Below, one piece after another: positions 53,184 through 62,585 of a DNA stretch of 64,000 bases (within the stretch, counting starts at the first letter, position 1; each line of letters starts with the position of its first letter). Both the position numbers and the translations under genes were made by a program. The notes under the pieces are model-generated. The model was not told the origin of the DNA, ran no database searches, and saw only the letters and a list, made by a program, of their open reading frames with translations. Source of the stretch: Proteiniclasticum sp043951855 (GTDB lineage: Bacteria; Bacillota; Clostridia; Clostridiales; Clostridiaceae); contig NZ_JBINJW010000006.1 of assembly GCF_043951855.1 (NCBI RefSeq), positions 62,001 to 126,000 of the forward strand. The letters run 5' to 3'.

Positions 53184-54396
53184 ACCGGAACTTTTGGCCC
53201 CAGCGGGCAATCTTGATAAACTGAAGACAGCGATAGACTATGGTGCGGATGCTGTGTATATGGGAGGCGCAAGACTCAATCTCAGAGCCTTCTCGGACAA
53301 TTTCACCAATGAGGAAATGATAGAAGGTCTGAAATATGCCCATGATCGAGGCAGGAAGGTCTATGTGACCATCAATGTCTTCCCTCATGAGAGTGATATG
53401 AAGGGGCTTGATGAGTACCTTCTTACTCTGCAGGAAATAGGTGTGGATGCCATCATCGTATCTGACCCTGGCGTCATCATGACTGCCAGTGAAGTGGTGC
53501 CTCAGATGGAGATTCATCTTTCCACACAGGCCAATAATGTGAATTCAAGATCGGCCACATTCTGGCATAAGATGGGTGTTGCAAGAGTGATTCTTGCAAG
53601 AGAACTCTCACTTAAGGAAATAAAGGAAATCAGAAAGAACATACCGGAAGAGCTGGAACTGGAAGCCTTTGTTCATGGCTCCATGTGCATGGCTTATTCA
53701 GGGAGATGTCTTCTGTCAAACTACATGACAGGAAGAGATGCCAACCGTGGTGCATGCGCTCAGCCCTGCAGATACAAATATTACCTTGTGGAAGAGAAAA
53801 GACCTGGAGAATACATGGAAATCAATGAAGATGAGCGTGGAACGTACATCATGAATTCGAAAGATCTCTGCATGATCGAACATATTCCGGATCTGATTGC
53901 ATCAGGGCTTCAGTCTCTTAAGATTGAAGGAAGAATGAAATCGGAGTTTTATGTGGCTGCCATCATCAAAGCATACAGGCAGGCCATTGACACTTATTTC
54001 GAAGACCCTGAGAACTTTGTCTATGATGAAAAATGGATGGATATCCTTAATATGGTTAGCCATAGAGAATACTATACCGGTTTTTACTATGGAAGAGGGA
54101 ACTCTGAGATCCATGGGACCAGTTCCTATGTGCGTACGCATGAACTCATTGCCATTGTAAAAGAAGACCTGGGAGAAGGAAGATATCTCATCGGTCAGAA
54201 AAACCGGATCTATCCTGGTGAGAAAATCAAGATAATGAGACCAAGTGATGATATAATAGAAGCAGTAATGACAGAGTTCAGGGACGAAGAGGGCAACGAA
54301 ATCGAAGTGGCCAATAAGGCGGCAATGGATTTCACTGCATATTCGCCTGTAAAGCTCTATCCGAATGATATACTGATTAAAGAAAAGGAAGATTAA
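53176..54396 (+). CDS. trhP: U32 family protein, tRNA hydroxylation (TrhP-like)
   Basis: A 406-residue U32 peptidase-family protein: PELLAPAGNLDKLKTAIDYG start, EAFVHGSMCMAYSGRC and the cysteine motif GACAQPCRYKYYL (about residue 195). These Cys residues ligate an Fe-S cluster in related enzymes. In Bacillus the two U32 proteins YrrN/YrrO (TrhP1/2) make 5-hydroxyuridine-34 using prephenate; here only one copy follows trmR. The start overlaps trmR by eight bases, with AGGAGG upstream inside trmR. udk follows after two bases. Confidence 0.9.
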   Translation: MNKPELLAPAGNLDKLKTAIDYGADAVYMGGARLNLRAFSDNFTNEEMIEGLKYAHDRGRKVYVTINVFPHESDMKGLDEYLLTLQEIGVDAIIVSDPGVIMTASEVVPQMEIHLSTQANNVNSRSATFWHKMGVARVILARELSLKEIKEIRKNIPEELELEAFVHGSMCMAYSGRCLLSNYMTGRDANRGACAQPCRYKYYLVEEKRPGEYMEINEDERGTYIMNSKDLCMIEHIPDLIASGLQSLKIEGRMKSEFYVAAIIKAYRQAIDTYFEDPENFVYDEKWMDILNMVSHREYYTGFYYGRGNSEIHGTSSYVRTHELIAIVKEDLGEGRYLIGQKNRIYPGEKIKIMRPSDDIIEAVMTEFRDEEGNEIEVANKAAMDFTAYSPVKLYPNDILIKEKED

Positions 54397-54398
54397 TT

Positions 54399-55067
54399 AT
54401 GAAAAAGCCCATACTTATCGGAATCACAGGTGGGACAGGATCAGGAAAGAGTACAGTAGCAAAATCCATCTACCGCAATTTCAAAAAAGAAAGTATCAGC
54501 ATCATCATGCAGGATTCCTACTACAAGGATCAGAGCAATATGACCTTCGAGGAAAGAACAAAAACGAATTATGACCATCCGCATGCTTTTGATACACCGC
54601 TTCTGATCAGTCATCTGGAAACGATGCTGAAGGGTCAGGCTATTGAAATGCCCATCTATGATTTCACGATTCACAACAGGAAGAAGGAAACCGTGAGGGA
54701 GGAGCCTAAGGATATCATCATCGTGGAAGGTATTCTTATCCTGGAAGATGAAAGATTGCGTAATCTCTTTGATATTAAAATCTATGTGGACACGGATGCG
54801 GATATAAGAATTCTGAGAAGGCTCACTCGCGACATCAGAGACCGTGGCAGGACACTGGAATCGGTGATCGATCAGTATTTAGGCGTCGTAAGACCGATGC
54901 ATCTGCAGTTCATTGAACCGACAAAGCGATATGCGGATCTCATCATTCCGGAAGGTGGGAAGAATCGAGTAGCCATCGATATTCTCGTATCGACAATCAA
55001 GCAGCACCTGACTGAAGGACCGGTTGATGAAATGCCAAGACCAGATGTCAGCAAGATACTAAAATGA
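54399..55067 (+). CDS. udk: Uridine kinase
   Basis: Udk phosphorylates uridine and cytidine in pyrimidine salvage. The 222-residue product has Walker A GITGGTGSGKST (about 8-19), the substrate region MQDSYYKD, a Walker B-like IIVEGILIL and DTDADIRILRRLTRDIRDRGR near residue 130. It begins two bases after trhP, in the conserved order trmR-trhP-udk, and is closed by a hairpin. Length is normal. Confidence 0.95.
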   Translation: MKKPILIGITGGTGSGKSTVAKSIYRNFKKESISIIMQDSYYKDQSNMTFEERTKTNYDHPHAFDTPLLISHLETMLKGQAIEMPIYDFTIHNRKKETVREEPKDIIIVEGILILEDERLRNLFDIKIYVDTDADIRILRRLTRDIRDRGRTLESVIDQYLGVVRPMHLQFIEPTKRYADLIIPEGGKNRVAIDILVSTIKQHLTEGPVDEMPRPDVSKILK

Positions 55068-55085
55068 TAATAGGTTCATAAAAAG

Positions 55086-55109
55086 AAGGGGGCGTAGCTC
55101 CCTTTGTTT
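55086..55109 (+). terminator. Terminator of udk
   Basis: Eight-bp stem (55086-55093 with 55097-55104, one G-T pair), GTA loop, TGTTT tail, 18 bases after the stop. Confidence 0.7.
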
Positions 55110-55157
55110 AATATAAGGTTCATGATGCATAATAGTCTATAGAGAGGAGATGATAGA

Positions 55158-55919
55158 ATGAGAAAAACAGGACTTCTAGGCAGGAGGATCGGTTACTCCA
55201 AATCACCGGAAATTCATGAAAGATTATACACCGGTAAAAGAATGGATATCAGTTATGAGTTGTTTGACTTGCCACGAGAAAAAATCAGAGAGTTTATTGA
55301 TTCCCTGGCTGTGAATCAGATCATCGGGTTTAATGTGACCATTCCGTATAAAGAAGAAATCATCGGATATATTCATGAACTAGATGCAAGTGCGCTTGAA
55401 TGCGGAGCGGTGAATACCGTTGTGATCAAAAACGGATGGAGAATCGGATACAATACCGATTCCTATGGATTTATGCAATCACTCAGGGACAATAGAGTAG
55501 ATGTACGGGGTAAGGACGTCCTGATTCTTGGAAGTGGTGGAGCAGCGAAGGCCGTTTACACTGGTCTTAAAAAGATGAATGCGAATATACACATGGCGTT
55601 CCGATCAGAAACAAGAAGAAAAGAATTTCCTGAAGCCATTACCATCAGTCCCTTAGATCAGGTGACGGATATCTCAGGCTATCATCTGGTCATCAACTGC
55701 ACGAAGCTGGGAAGCGTGAATTATGATGAAATGCCCATTGAGATCAGAAACTACAGTTCTGATACGATTCTTTATGATCTTAACTACGAGCCGATGCATT
55801 CCGCTTTTCTCAGATTCGGGACAAGTGCAGGACTTCAGGTGATTAATGGAGAAAACATGCTTTTCAATCAGGCTGTGAAAAGTCAGGAATTATGGATAGA
55901 CGCATTGAATCTGTTTTAG
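55158..55919 (+). CDS. aroE: Shikimate dehydrogenase
   Basis: AroE reduces 3-dehydroshikimate to shikimate with NADPH. The 253-residue product shows the N-terminal substrate motif SKSPEIHERLY, the catalytic lysine in NVTIPYKE (Lys65) and Asp101 in NTDSYG, then the NADP fold GSGGAAKA (about 122-129) and a C-terminal NGENMLFNQA. GAGGAGATGATAG precedes the ATG. Its last 28 bases overlap a pilT-like gene in another frame. It is separated from aroD in the window. Confidence 0.92.
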   Translation: MRKTGLLGRRIGYSKSPEIHERLYTGKRMDISYELFDLPREKIREFIDSLAVNQIIGFNVTIPYKEEIIGYIHELDASALECGAVNTVVIKNGWRIGYNTDSYGFMQSLRDNRVDVRGKDVLILGSGGAAKAVYTGLKKMNANIHMAFRSETRRKEFPEAITISPLDQVTDISGYHLVINCTKLGSVNYDEMPIEIRNYSSDTILYDLNYEPMHSAFLRFGTSAGLQVINGENMLFNQAVKSQELWIDALNLF

Positions 55920-56848
55920 ATGAAGCGCGTCTGCTAGGCGCTTCAGATGTGGTTTTAAAGGAAGATCAGAAGGTGATTTACAGAATACTAGGGAAGCTCA
56001 CCGAAAGTGATCAGATTGTCAGCAGTGACGAGCTGGAGAAATTCACTTCATTTCTGAGACCCGCCGGATATGTTCAGGAATATCTGGGTGGTGTTTCTGG
56101 TATGGATGCATCTTTTGAATATCATGGCCGTTATCGGGTCAACTGTTTCTCGTCCATGGGGAAACGCTGCGCAGCAATGCGAGTGATCAGTGATGAAATA
56201 AGATCCCTGAGCGCACTGGGACTTCCTGAAAATCTTGCAGATCGCGTTACAGGGAGAAAAGGATTATCCCTGATTGTAGGAAAAACCGGTGCCGGAAAGT
56301 CCACCACATTAGCGGCAATCACCCAGAACATTCTGAGAAGTGAGAAGGTCCACATCATAACACTGGAAGACCCGGTGGAATATAAATATACTCGAATGAA
56401 AGGTGAAATCACCCAAAGAGAAATGGGAACGGATTTCCCGGGATTTGAAATCGGGATACAGGATGCGCTTCGTCAAAGCCCGGATTACATCGTAATCGGT
56501 GAAATCAGAACGGTCAGTGCACTTAAAGCGGCCATAAGCGCTGCTGAGGCAGGTCATGGCATCATAGGCACAATACACTCTATTGGAGCCGCGCGGACCC
56601 TCACGAGGATGCTGTCCATGTTCAGTGAGCCGGAGAAGGAGTTTATTCGCTATCAGCTTTCTGCAAATCTCAACTTCATTCTTTCTCAGAAACTGACCTA
56701 TGGTGAGATGGAAGCGCAGCTGGACTATGAACTGATGCTAAATATTCCATCCATGGAAAACACGATAAGGGAAGGAAGATTCAGCCAGATCGACAATCTG
56801 ATTCTCTTAGGTGAAAAACAGGGCATGAAAAGGTTCAAAACAAAATAG
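55892..56848 (+). CDS. PilT-type ATPase
   Basis: A 318-residue member of the GspE/PilT secretion ATPases: N-terminal domain to about residue 105, Asp box TLEDPVEY, Walker A VGKTGAGKST (129-138), Walker B DYIVIGEIR and His box GHGIIGTIHS. The length and the form of these motifs are closest to PilT, the type IV pilus retraction ATPase. No pilin or other pilus gene is visible in the window. The start lies within aroE (28-base overlap), with AGTCAGGAA upstream, so translation is coupled to aroE. Confidence 0.88.
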   Translation: MDRRIESVLDEARLLGASDVVLKEDQKVIYRILGKLTESDQIVSSDELEKFTSFLRPAGYVQEYLGGVSGMDASFEYHGRYRVNCFSSMGKRCAAMRVISDEIRSLSALGLPENLADRVTGRKGLSLIVGKTGAGKSTTLAAITQNILRSEKVHIITLEDPVEYKYTRMKGEITQREMGTDFPGFEIGIQDALRQSPDYIVIGEIRTVSALKAAISAAEAGHGIIGTIHSIGAARTLTRMLSMFSEPEKEFIRYQLSANLNFILSQKLTYGEMEAQLDYELMLNIPSMENTIREGRFSQIDNLILLGEKQGMKRFKTK

Positions 56849-56889
56849 AAGGGATGAAATCTTTCATGACAAGATTTCATCCCTTTTTT
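56849..56889. terminator. Terminator after the pilT-like gene
   Basis: Perfect 15-bp stem (56849-56863, 56871-56885) with a seven-base loop and a long T run on the plus strand. It also lies just past the minus-strand fprA stop, but the tail there is poor. Confidence 0.93.
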
Positions 56890-56903
56890 ACTATTATCTT
56901 TTA

Positions 56904-58121
56904 TTATTCTTCCGTTTTTTCCAGTACTGATGCCGCTATGACATCCGCCAAATCATCCAGTTTCTGCTCTTCCTCATCTTTGAGTCTTGACTTGATGTCG
57001 AAGTTTTCTCCGATGATTTCCATATTCTTCATGCTGCTGAATCTTTCTGTCATGATTTTCTGTGCTGCGCTGGCCCAGCTGTGATTACCGATGATGGCAA
57101 CCTTACGGTTCCTCACCCCTAATGCGGCCATTTCATGCAGAAGATTATCCATGGGATAATACAGTCCCATATTATAAGTAGGGGCTGCTGCAACAAGATG
57201 ACTGTATTTCCATACATCACTTATGATATAGGAAGGATGGGTCTTTGAAACATCATATACTCGGATGTCCTTGACACCACGCTGTCCGAGTTTATTCGCC
57301 AAGGCATCTGCGGTGTTGGCTGTATTTCCGTACATGGAACCGTAGAAGATGACCACGCCTTCTTTTTCCGGTTCATATTTAGACCATTTGTCATAGAGAT
57401 CCAGAATCAGATTCAGATCAGATCTGAAAATAGGACCGTGCAGAGAACAGATCATGTTGATTTTGAAAGAACTGATCTTTCGGAATACGGACTGAACCTG
57501 AGCACCGAACTTACCTACAATATTTGCGTAGTATCTTCTTGATTCATCAAGGTACAGGTTCTTGTAGTCTACCTCATCATCGAAGAGGTTTCCTGTGAGT
57601 GCGCCGAAGGTGCCGAATGCATCTGCAGCAAACAGAATGCCTTTTGTGGTCTCATAATTCATCATGACTTCTGGCCAATGGACCATAGGTGCAGTGATGA
57701 TTTTCAGATTATGGTTCCCTAGACTGATTTCATCTCCCTCACCTACAAGCATCTGGTTTTCGGTTATGTCCATATTATAGAACTGATCAAACAGCTGGAA
57801 GGACTTCTTGTTTCCAACCACTTTCACATCAGGATATCTTCTCACAAGATTTTCGATGTTACCGCAGTGATCCGGTTCCATATGGTTGATGATAAGATAA
57901 TCAAGTTCTCTCCCCTGCATGAGATGTTCGATGTTTTCCAGATACTGGTCAGTTACAGCGTCATCTACTGTGTCAATGATCGCAGTTTTTTCATCCAGAA
58001 TCAGCCAGGAGTTATACGATACTCCGTTGGTCAGCGGGAAGAGATTTTCAAACTGTTCCAGTCTTCTGTCATTTCCACCGATCCAATAAATCTGTGGGGA
58101 TATTTCTCTTACATTATACAA
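56904..58121 (-). CDS. fprA: Flavodiiron protein (A-type flavoprotein)
   Basis: Flavodiiron proteins reduce O2 to water and/or NO to N2O, protecting anaerobes. The 405-residue protein has the beta-lactamase-like diiron domain with ligands in HMEPDH (His80, Glu82, Asp84, His85), a further His in MVHWPE, Asp in AADAFG and His in CSLHGPIF. The C-terminal flavodoxin domain has GSMYGNTANT for FMN. There is no rubredoxin domain, so an electron donor is needed. It starts at TTG (plus 58119-58121), eight bases from AGGAGG. It lies downstream of hydA. Confidence 0.95.
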   Translation of the reverse strand: MYNVREISPQIYWIGGNDRRLEQFENLFPLTNGVSYNSWLILDEKTAIIDTVDDAVTDQYLENIEHLMQGRELDYLIINHMEPDHCGNIENLVRRYPDVKVVGNKKSFQLFDQFYNMDITENQMLVGEGDEISLGNHNLKIITAPMVHWPEVMMNYETTKGILFAADAFGTFGALTGNLFDDEVDYKNLYLDESRRYYANIVGKFGAQVQSVFRKISSFKINMICSLHGPIFRSDLNLILDLYDKWSKYEPEKEGVVIFYGSMYGNTANTADALANKLGQRGVKDIRVYDVSKTHPSYIISDVWKYSHLVAAAPTYNMGLYYPMDNLLHEMAALGVRNRKVAIIGNHSWASAAQKIMTERFSSMKNMEIIGENFDIKSRLKDEEEQKLDDLADVIAASVLEKTEE

Positions 58122-58362
58122 TTTAAAAGCCTCCTAGTTTTCATTTACCTTTACATGATAATTGAATGCAATATCAATCAATAAAGAATCTTCATTAATA
58201 TAATAACTCATTGTGACAGATATCTCAATAGTTCGCGGGAATTAATTGCACACAACCTAAATGGTGTGATTCATTCCATCTTGCTTATTCATGGATCATT
58301 AAACTAAGTCAGCAAGAGTAGGAATATATGGAGAGTCTATCGGTACACCGACTTTCAGGAGA
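58122..58362. other. Intergenic region fprA / hyd operon
   Basis: About 240 bases without a gene. It holds the fprA leader and promoter region on the minus strand (possible TTGATA near 58173, not a strong match) and a small inverted repeat CACAC/GTGTG near 58252-58271. Nothing else recognised. Confidence 0.4.
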
Positions 58363-58395
58363 AAAAGCAAAAGGTGCTCCAGTATCTGAAGCACC
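58362..58395 (-). terminator. Terminator of the hydCBA operon
   Basis: Ten-bp stem with one G-T pair (plus 58373-58382 and 58386-58395), three-base loop, followed on the minus strand by TTTTGCTTTTT. About 13 bases past the hydA stop. Confidence 0.85.
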
Positions 58396-58408
58396 CTTAT
58401 AAAAGAGA

Positions 58409-60163
58409 TCAGATCATTTTCTTTGCCGTATAGGAAGTGTGAAGAAGCTCATGGGCTTTTTCACCATAAGGTTCTCCAAGATATTCACGGTACAGTTTCA
58501 TCACCATCTCATTTTCATGAGATTTTCGTTTCGGTTTCCCCGCGTCTTCACGATAGATGGCTTCCTGACGCTTTTTGATGATACTGAAATCACCATGATG
58601 GTAGGGCTGGCCGCCTCCACCGATACATCCTCCAGGACAAGCCATGATTTCAATGGCATGAAAATCCAGTTCACCACGCTGGATACCTTCCAGCATTTTA
58701 CGGGCATTTCCTAAACCATGCGCGATACCGATTTTCAGCTCCATATCTTTGATATTCACACTGGCTGAACGGATTCCTTCAAGACCTCTTAATTGAGTGA
58801 AGTTCACATCTTTCAGTTCCTCGTGGGTGATCCATTCATATGCAGTTCGAACAGCGGCTTCGATTACACCTCCTGTGGAACCGAAAATAATAGAAGCACC
58901 AGTGCTTTCGCCTAGGATCTGATCAAATTCTCCTTCGGGCAAGGTCCTGAAATCAATGCCCGCTTCTTTCAGCATATAGCCAAGTTCTCTTGTTGTAATG
59001 ACCCAATCCACATCCTTCAGTTCTCCAATTTTCAGTTCTTCTCTCTGCACTTCCGCTTTTTTTGCAATGCATGGCATCACAGAGACTACGAGAATGTCTT
59101 CCGGAGCGATATTCATTTTTTCGGCATAGTAGGTTTTGATGATGGTTCCCATCATGATCTGCGGTGATTTGCATGTTGATGGAATATCAAGAAGATCCGG
59201 AAACTGATATTCGAAAAAGCGTACCCATGCAGGACAGCAGCTTGTCAGAATCGGAAGCTTTCCGCCGTGTTCGATTCTATGGATGAGCTCAGATGCCTCT
59301 TCAATGATGGTGAGGTCAGCGGCCCAATCTGTATCGAATACTCCATTGAAGCCCATCCTTCTGAAAGCGGTAGCCAGCTGACCTGTAGAAATCGATCCAG
59401 GTTCCATATCAAACATTTCTCCGATTGCAACACGGACTGCCGGCGCAACCTGAACTACCACATGTTTCTCATGCTTCAGCAGAGCTGCCCATACCTTATG
59501 CATATTATTGATTTCAGACAAAGCACCTGTAGGGCATACGGCGACACACTGACCACAGAATGTGCAGGAGGTGTCTGCCATATTAAGATTGAATGCCGGT
59601 CCTACGAATGCATCGAATCCTCTTGAATTTGCGGATAGGATACCACAGGTCTGAACTTCATTGCACATGGTTTCACACCGTCTGCACATGATGCATTTAT
59701 CCGGGTTCTTCACCAGAGCAGCAGAGCTTTTATCTAGTGGTCTGCTCATCTTTTCACCGACGAACTGGATATCGTATATACCCAGTTTCTTTGCCAGTGC
59801 CTGCAGATCGCACTGAAGGTTTTTTCTGCAGGTGAGGCATTCCATGGGATGATTTGACAGAAGAAGCTCCAGGTTCAGTCTACGCGCAGATACAGCCTTC
59901 AGTGAGTCTGTGATGATTTCCATTCCTTCTGTCACGAATTCTGAACAGGAAGGCGACAAAGCCTGCCTGCCTACCACCTCCACCATACAGACACGACAGG
60001 ACGCGGTTCTGTTGATCATGCCGAAGCCTTCAAGATTAAGATGACACAAAGTAGGGATGTCAGCATTCACAAGTTTTGCCGCATCATGGATTGTGGTTCC
60101 TTTAGGTACGTTGAGATCTGTTCCGTTGATTCGGATATTGACCATTTCAGATTTATTTTCCAT
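58409..60163 (-). CDS. hydA: [FeFe]-hydrogenase catalytic subunit HydA
   Basis: The catalytic subunit of an NADH/ferredoxin-linked multimeric hydrogenase. The 584-residue product has a [2Fe-2S] domain (Cys40, 56, 59, 73), a His-Cys3 cluster (HPMECLTC..., His105, Cys109, 112, 118), a 2x[4Fe-4S] domain (Cys157-167 and 200-210) and the H-cluster with TSCCPAW (309-310), MPCIAKKAE (Cys365) and MACPGGCIGGGGQP (Cys509, Cys513). All expected ligands are present. The ATG at 60163 has AGGTG six bases before it; a GTG 60172 is possible. Last gene of hydC-B-A. Confidence 0.97.
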   Translation of the reverse strand: MENKSEMVNIRINGTDLNVPKGTTIHDAAKLVNADIPTLCHLNLEGFGMINRTASCRVCMVEVVGRQALSPSCSEFVTEGMEIITDSLKAVSARRLNLELLLSNHPMECLTCRKNLQCDLQALAKKLGIYDIQFVGEKMSRPLDKSSAALVKNPDKCIMCRRCETMCNEVQTCGILSANSRGFDAFVGPAFNLNMADTSCTFCGQCVAVCPTGALSEINNMHKVWAALLKHEKHVVVQVAPAVRVAIGEMFDMEPGSISTGQLATAFRRMGFNGVFDTDWAADLTIIEEASELIHRIEHGGKLPILTSCCPAWVRFFEYQFPDLLDIPSTCKSPQIMMGTIIKTYYAEKMNIAPEDILVVSVMPCIAKKAEVQREELKIGELKDVDWVITTRELGYMLKEAGIDFRTLPEGEFDQILGESTGASIIFGSTGGVIEAAVRTAYEWITHEELKDVNFTQLRGLEGIRSASVNIKDMELKIGIAHGLGNARKMLEGIQRGELDFHAIEIMACPGGCIGGGGQPYHHGDFSIIKKRQEAIYREDAGKPKRKSHENEMVMKLYREYLGEPYGEKAHELLHTSYTAKKMI

Positions 60164-60172
60164 ATTCTTCAC

Positions 60173-62035
60173 CTATGCCTTTTTAATTGCGTCGAATTTA
60201 CACGTATCAAAACACGCGCCGCAGGAAATACACAGATTCAGGTCGATAAAGTGAACCTGCTTCGGATGTCCTGAAATGCATCCTACAGGACATACACGTC
60301 TGCAGGCGGTACATCCGACACACTTTTCTGGAATCACGCTGTATCTGAAGAGACCTTTACAGACACCAGTAGGGCACGTTTTCTCTTCCACATGCATCCT
60401 GTATTCTTCAGAGAAATATTTCATCGTACTGAGAACAGGATTGGGCGCGGTCTGACCTAATCCGCAAAGAGCGGAGTTTCTGATATTGTTGCCAAGCATA
60501 TCCAGCTGCTCAAGAACATTGGGAGCGGCCTTGCCTTTTGTAATGCTGTCGAGCAGTTCGTATAGCCGCTTTGTTCCGATACGGCAAGGGGTGCATTTAC
60601 CACAGGATTCGTCCATGGTGAATTGAAGGTAGAACCTTGCGATATCAACCATACAGTTGTCTTCATCCATGACGATCATTCCTCCGGAACCCATCATGGT
60701 TCCAAGGGCGCGAAGCGTTTCATATTCTATAGGGGTATCCAGATACTCGGAAGAAATCACGCCACCTGAAGGACCGCCGGTCTGAACCGCTTTAAAGGCT
60801 TTGTTGTCTGTTATGCCGCCACCGATCTCATAGATGATTTCTCTGAGTGTAGTGCCCATAGGCACTTCCACAAGCCCGACGTTGTTGACTTTTCCGACCA
60901 GTGCAAATACTTTTGTGCCCTTGGAATTCTTAGACCCGATACTGGAGAACCATTCAGCTCCTTTATTGATGATTTCAGGGACATTGGCCAGTGTTTCGAC
61001 ATTGTTCACTGTGGTAGGTTTTTTGAGATATCCTTCTTCAGAAGGGTAGGGAGGTTTCTTTGTAGGTTCCCCTCTTTTTCCTTCTACAGAGTGTATCAGC
61101 GCGGTTTCTTCGCCACAAACAAATGCCCCTGCACCAAGTCTGATTTCAAGTTCGAAATCAAAACCACTGTCAAAGATGTTCCTACCTAAGAAGCCGTATT
61201 CTCTTGCCTGACTTATGGCGGTATTCAGACGAGCGATGGCAAGAGGATATTCAGCTCTGATATAGATGATGCCCTGATTCGCACCAGTGGCGTATCCACC
61301 GATGATTAATCCTTCAAGAACGCTATGAGGATCACCTTCAAGCAGGGAACGGTCCATGTAAGCACCCGGATCTCCTTCATCCGCATTACAGATCATATAT
61401 TTCTGAACGCTTTTCTGATGGTTTGTAGCCTGCCATTTCAGTCCAGTTGGAAAACCGCCACCACCTCGGCCTCGAAGACCACTGTCTTTGAGGATGCGGA
61501 TTACATCCAGAGGTGTCATTTCAGTGAGAACTTTCGCCAGGGCTTCATAGCCGTCGAAGGCGATGTACTCTGTTATTTTCTCCGGATCGATATTACCGCA
61601 GTTTTTGAGGGCGATTCGAAACTGTTTTTTCTTCGCACCGGAAGGGTCTGTTCTGTTGAACGACATGGGAACCACTTTATCTTCCAGTATTTTTCCGTGG
61701 AGAATATGTTCGTCAAGAATTCTTGCAGCGGTTTCCCTGTCGACATATCCGTAGTATACAGGAACATGTCCAGGTACATTGACTTGTACAGTAGGTTCAC
61801 AGTAGCAGGAACCGATGCAGCCGACTTTCACCAGATCGACATGATGCAGATTCATGTCGCTGATCATGGTTTCCAGTTCTTCGTATATATCATTACCGCC
61901 TGCGGCAATTCCGCATGTGGCAAGACCTACCAGAAGTTCAATGCGCTGTGATTTACCTCCGCCGATCTGGCGAAGCAGTCTCATTTCCTTCTGCATTTCT
62001 TTGATTTCATGAAGCTCATTCCGATCCTTTATCAT
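60173..62035 (-). CDS. hydB: NADH-binding hydrogenase subunit HydB (NuoF-like)
   Basis: The flavin subunit that exchanges electrons with NAD(H), and in bifurcating enzymes also couples to ferredoxin. The product of about 620 residues has an N-terminal thioredoxin-like [2Fe-2S] domain (LATCGIAAGG, GCIGSCYCEP), the NuoF core with FMN/NADH motifs GLRGRGGGGFPTG and GAGAFVCGEETAL, a [4Fe-4S] site ESCGKCTPCRIGT and two C-terminal ferredoxin motifs (CVGCTACRRVCP, CISCGACFDTC). ATG 62035 is preferred; a GTG at 62044 overlapping the hydC stop is also possible. Confidence 0.96.
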   Translation of the reverse strand: MIKDRNELHEIKEMQKEMRLLRQIGGGKSQRIELLVGLATCGIAAGGNDIYEELETMISDMNLHHVDLVKVGCIGSCYCEPTVQVNVPGHVPVYYGYVDRETAARILDEHILHGKILEDKVVPMSFNRTDPSGAKKKQFRIALKNCGNIDPEKITEYIAFDGYEALAKVLTEMTPLDVIRILKDSGLRGRGGGGFPTGLKWQATNHQKSVQKYMICNADEGDPGAYMDRSLLEGDPHSVLEGLIIGGYATGANQGIIYIRAEYPLAIARLNTAISQAREYGFLGRNIFDSGFDFELEIRLGAGAFVCGEETALIHSVEGKRGEPTKKPPYPSEEGYLKKPTTVNNVETLANVPEIINKGAEWFSSIGSKNSKGTKVFALVGKVNNVGLVEVPMGTTLREIIYEIGGGITDNKAFKAVQTGGPSGGVISSEYLDTPIEYETLRALGTMMGSGGMIVMDEDNCMVDIARFYLQFTMDESCGKCTPCRIGTKRLYELLDSITKGKAAPNVLEQLDMLGNNIRNSALCGLGQTAPNPVLSTMKYFSEEYRMHVEEKTCPTGVCKGLFRYSVIPEKCVGCTACRRVCPVGCISGHPKQVHFIDLNLCISCGACFDTCKFDAIKKA

Positions 62036-62040
62036 AGAAA

Positions 62041-62544
62041 TCACACACCTTTGTAACTGCTTATGACAGTTTTAATATTATCTTCATTCATATGACCATA
62101 GACTTTATCATCGACCATGACTGCAGGCGCAAGCCCGCATGCTCCGATGCAGCGTATTTCCTTCAGGGTGAACAGTTCATCAGCAGTGGTCTCATCCATA
62201 CCTACCTTCAGTTCCTTCTTCAACGCTTCTTTGATCTGGTCAGCTCCCTTTACAAAACAGGCGGTACCCATGCAGACGCTTACTGTGTGCTGACCACGCT
62301 TCGTCTGAGTGAAGTAGGAATAGAAACTGACTACGCCGTAGACTTTGGAAGCCGGAATACCAATGGAACGTGCGATATACAGCTGCAGTTCAGGGGGAAG
62401 ATACCCAAAGATGTGCTGAGCCCGATGGAGAATATGAATCAGCATACCTTCCTGATCCTCCAGACTTTTGATATACGTCTCCAGCAGTGCAAGCTTATCT
62501 TCAGAAAGATTTACAGGTTCAACCAGATTGATTTCTTTTTCCAT
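62041..62544 (-). CDS. hydC: Hydrogenase subunit HydC (NuoE-like)
   Basis: A 167-residue [2Fe-2S] thioredoxin-like protein of the NuoE family, with ligands in CMGTACFVKG and CIGACGLAP (four cysteines in all). It passes electrons between HydB and the rest of the complex. A strong GGAGGTGAAATA site precedes the ATG. It is the first gene of the minus-strand operon, downstream of a promoter with a Rex-like box. HydC-HydB junctions overlap, which fits stoichiometric synthesis. Confidence 0.96.
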   Translation of the reverse strand: MEKEINLVEPVNLSEDKLALLETYIKSLEDQEGMLIHILHRAQHIFGYLPPELQLYIARSIGIPASKVYGVVSFYSYFTQTKRGQHTVSVCMGTACFVKGADQIKEALKKELKVGMDETTADELFTLKEIRCIGACGLAPAVMVDDKVYGHMNEDNIKTVISSYKGV

Positions 62545-62585
62545 TATTTCACCTCCGTTGAAAATTCAGAAAATTTCTTAATTCA

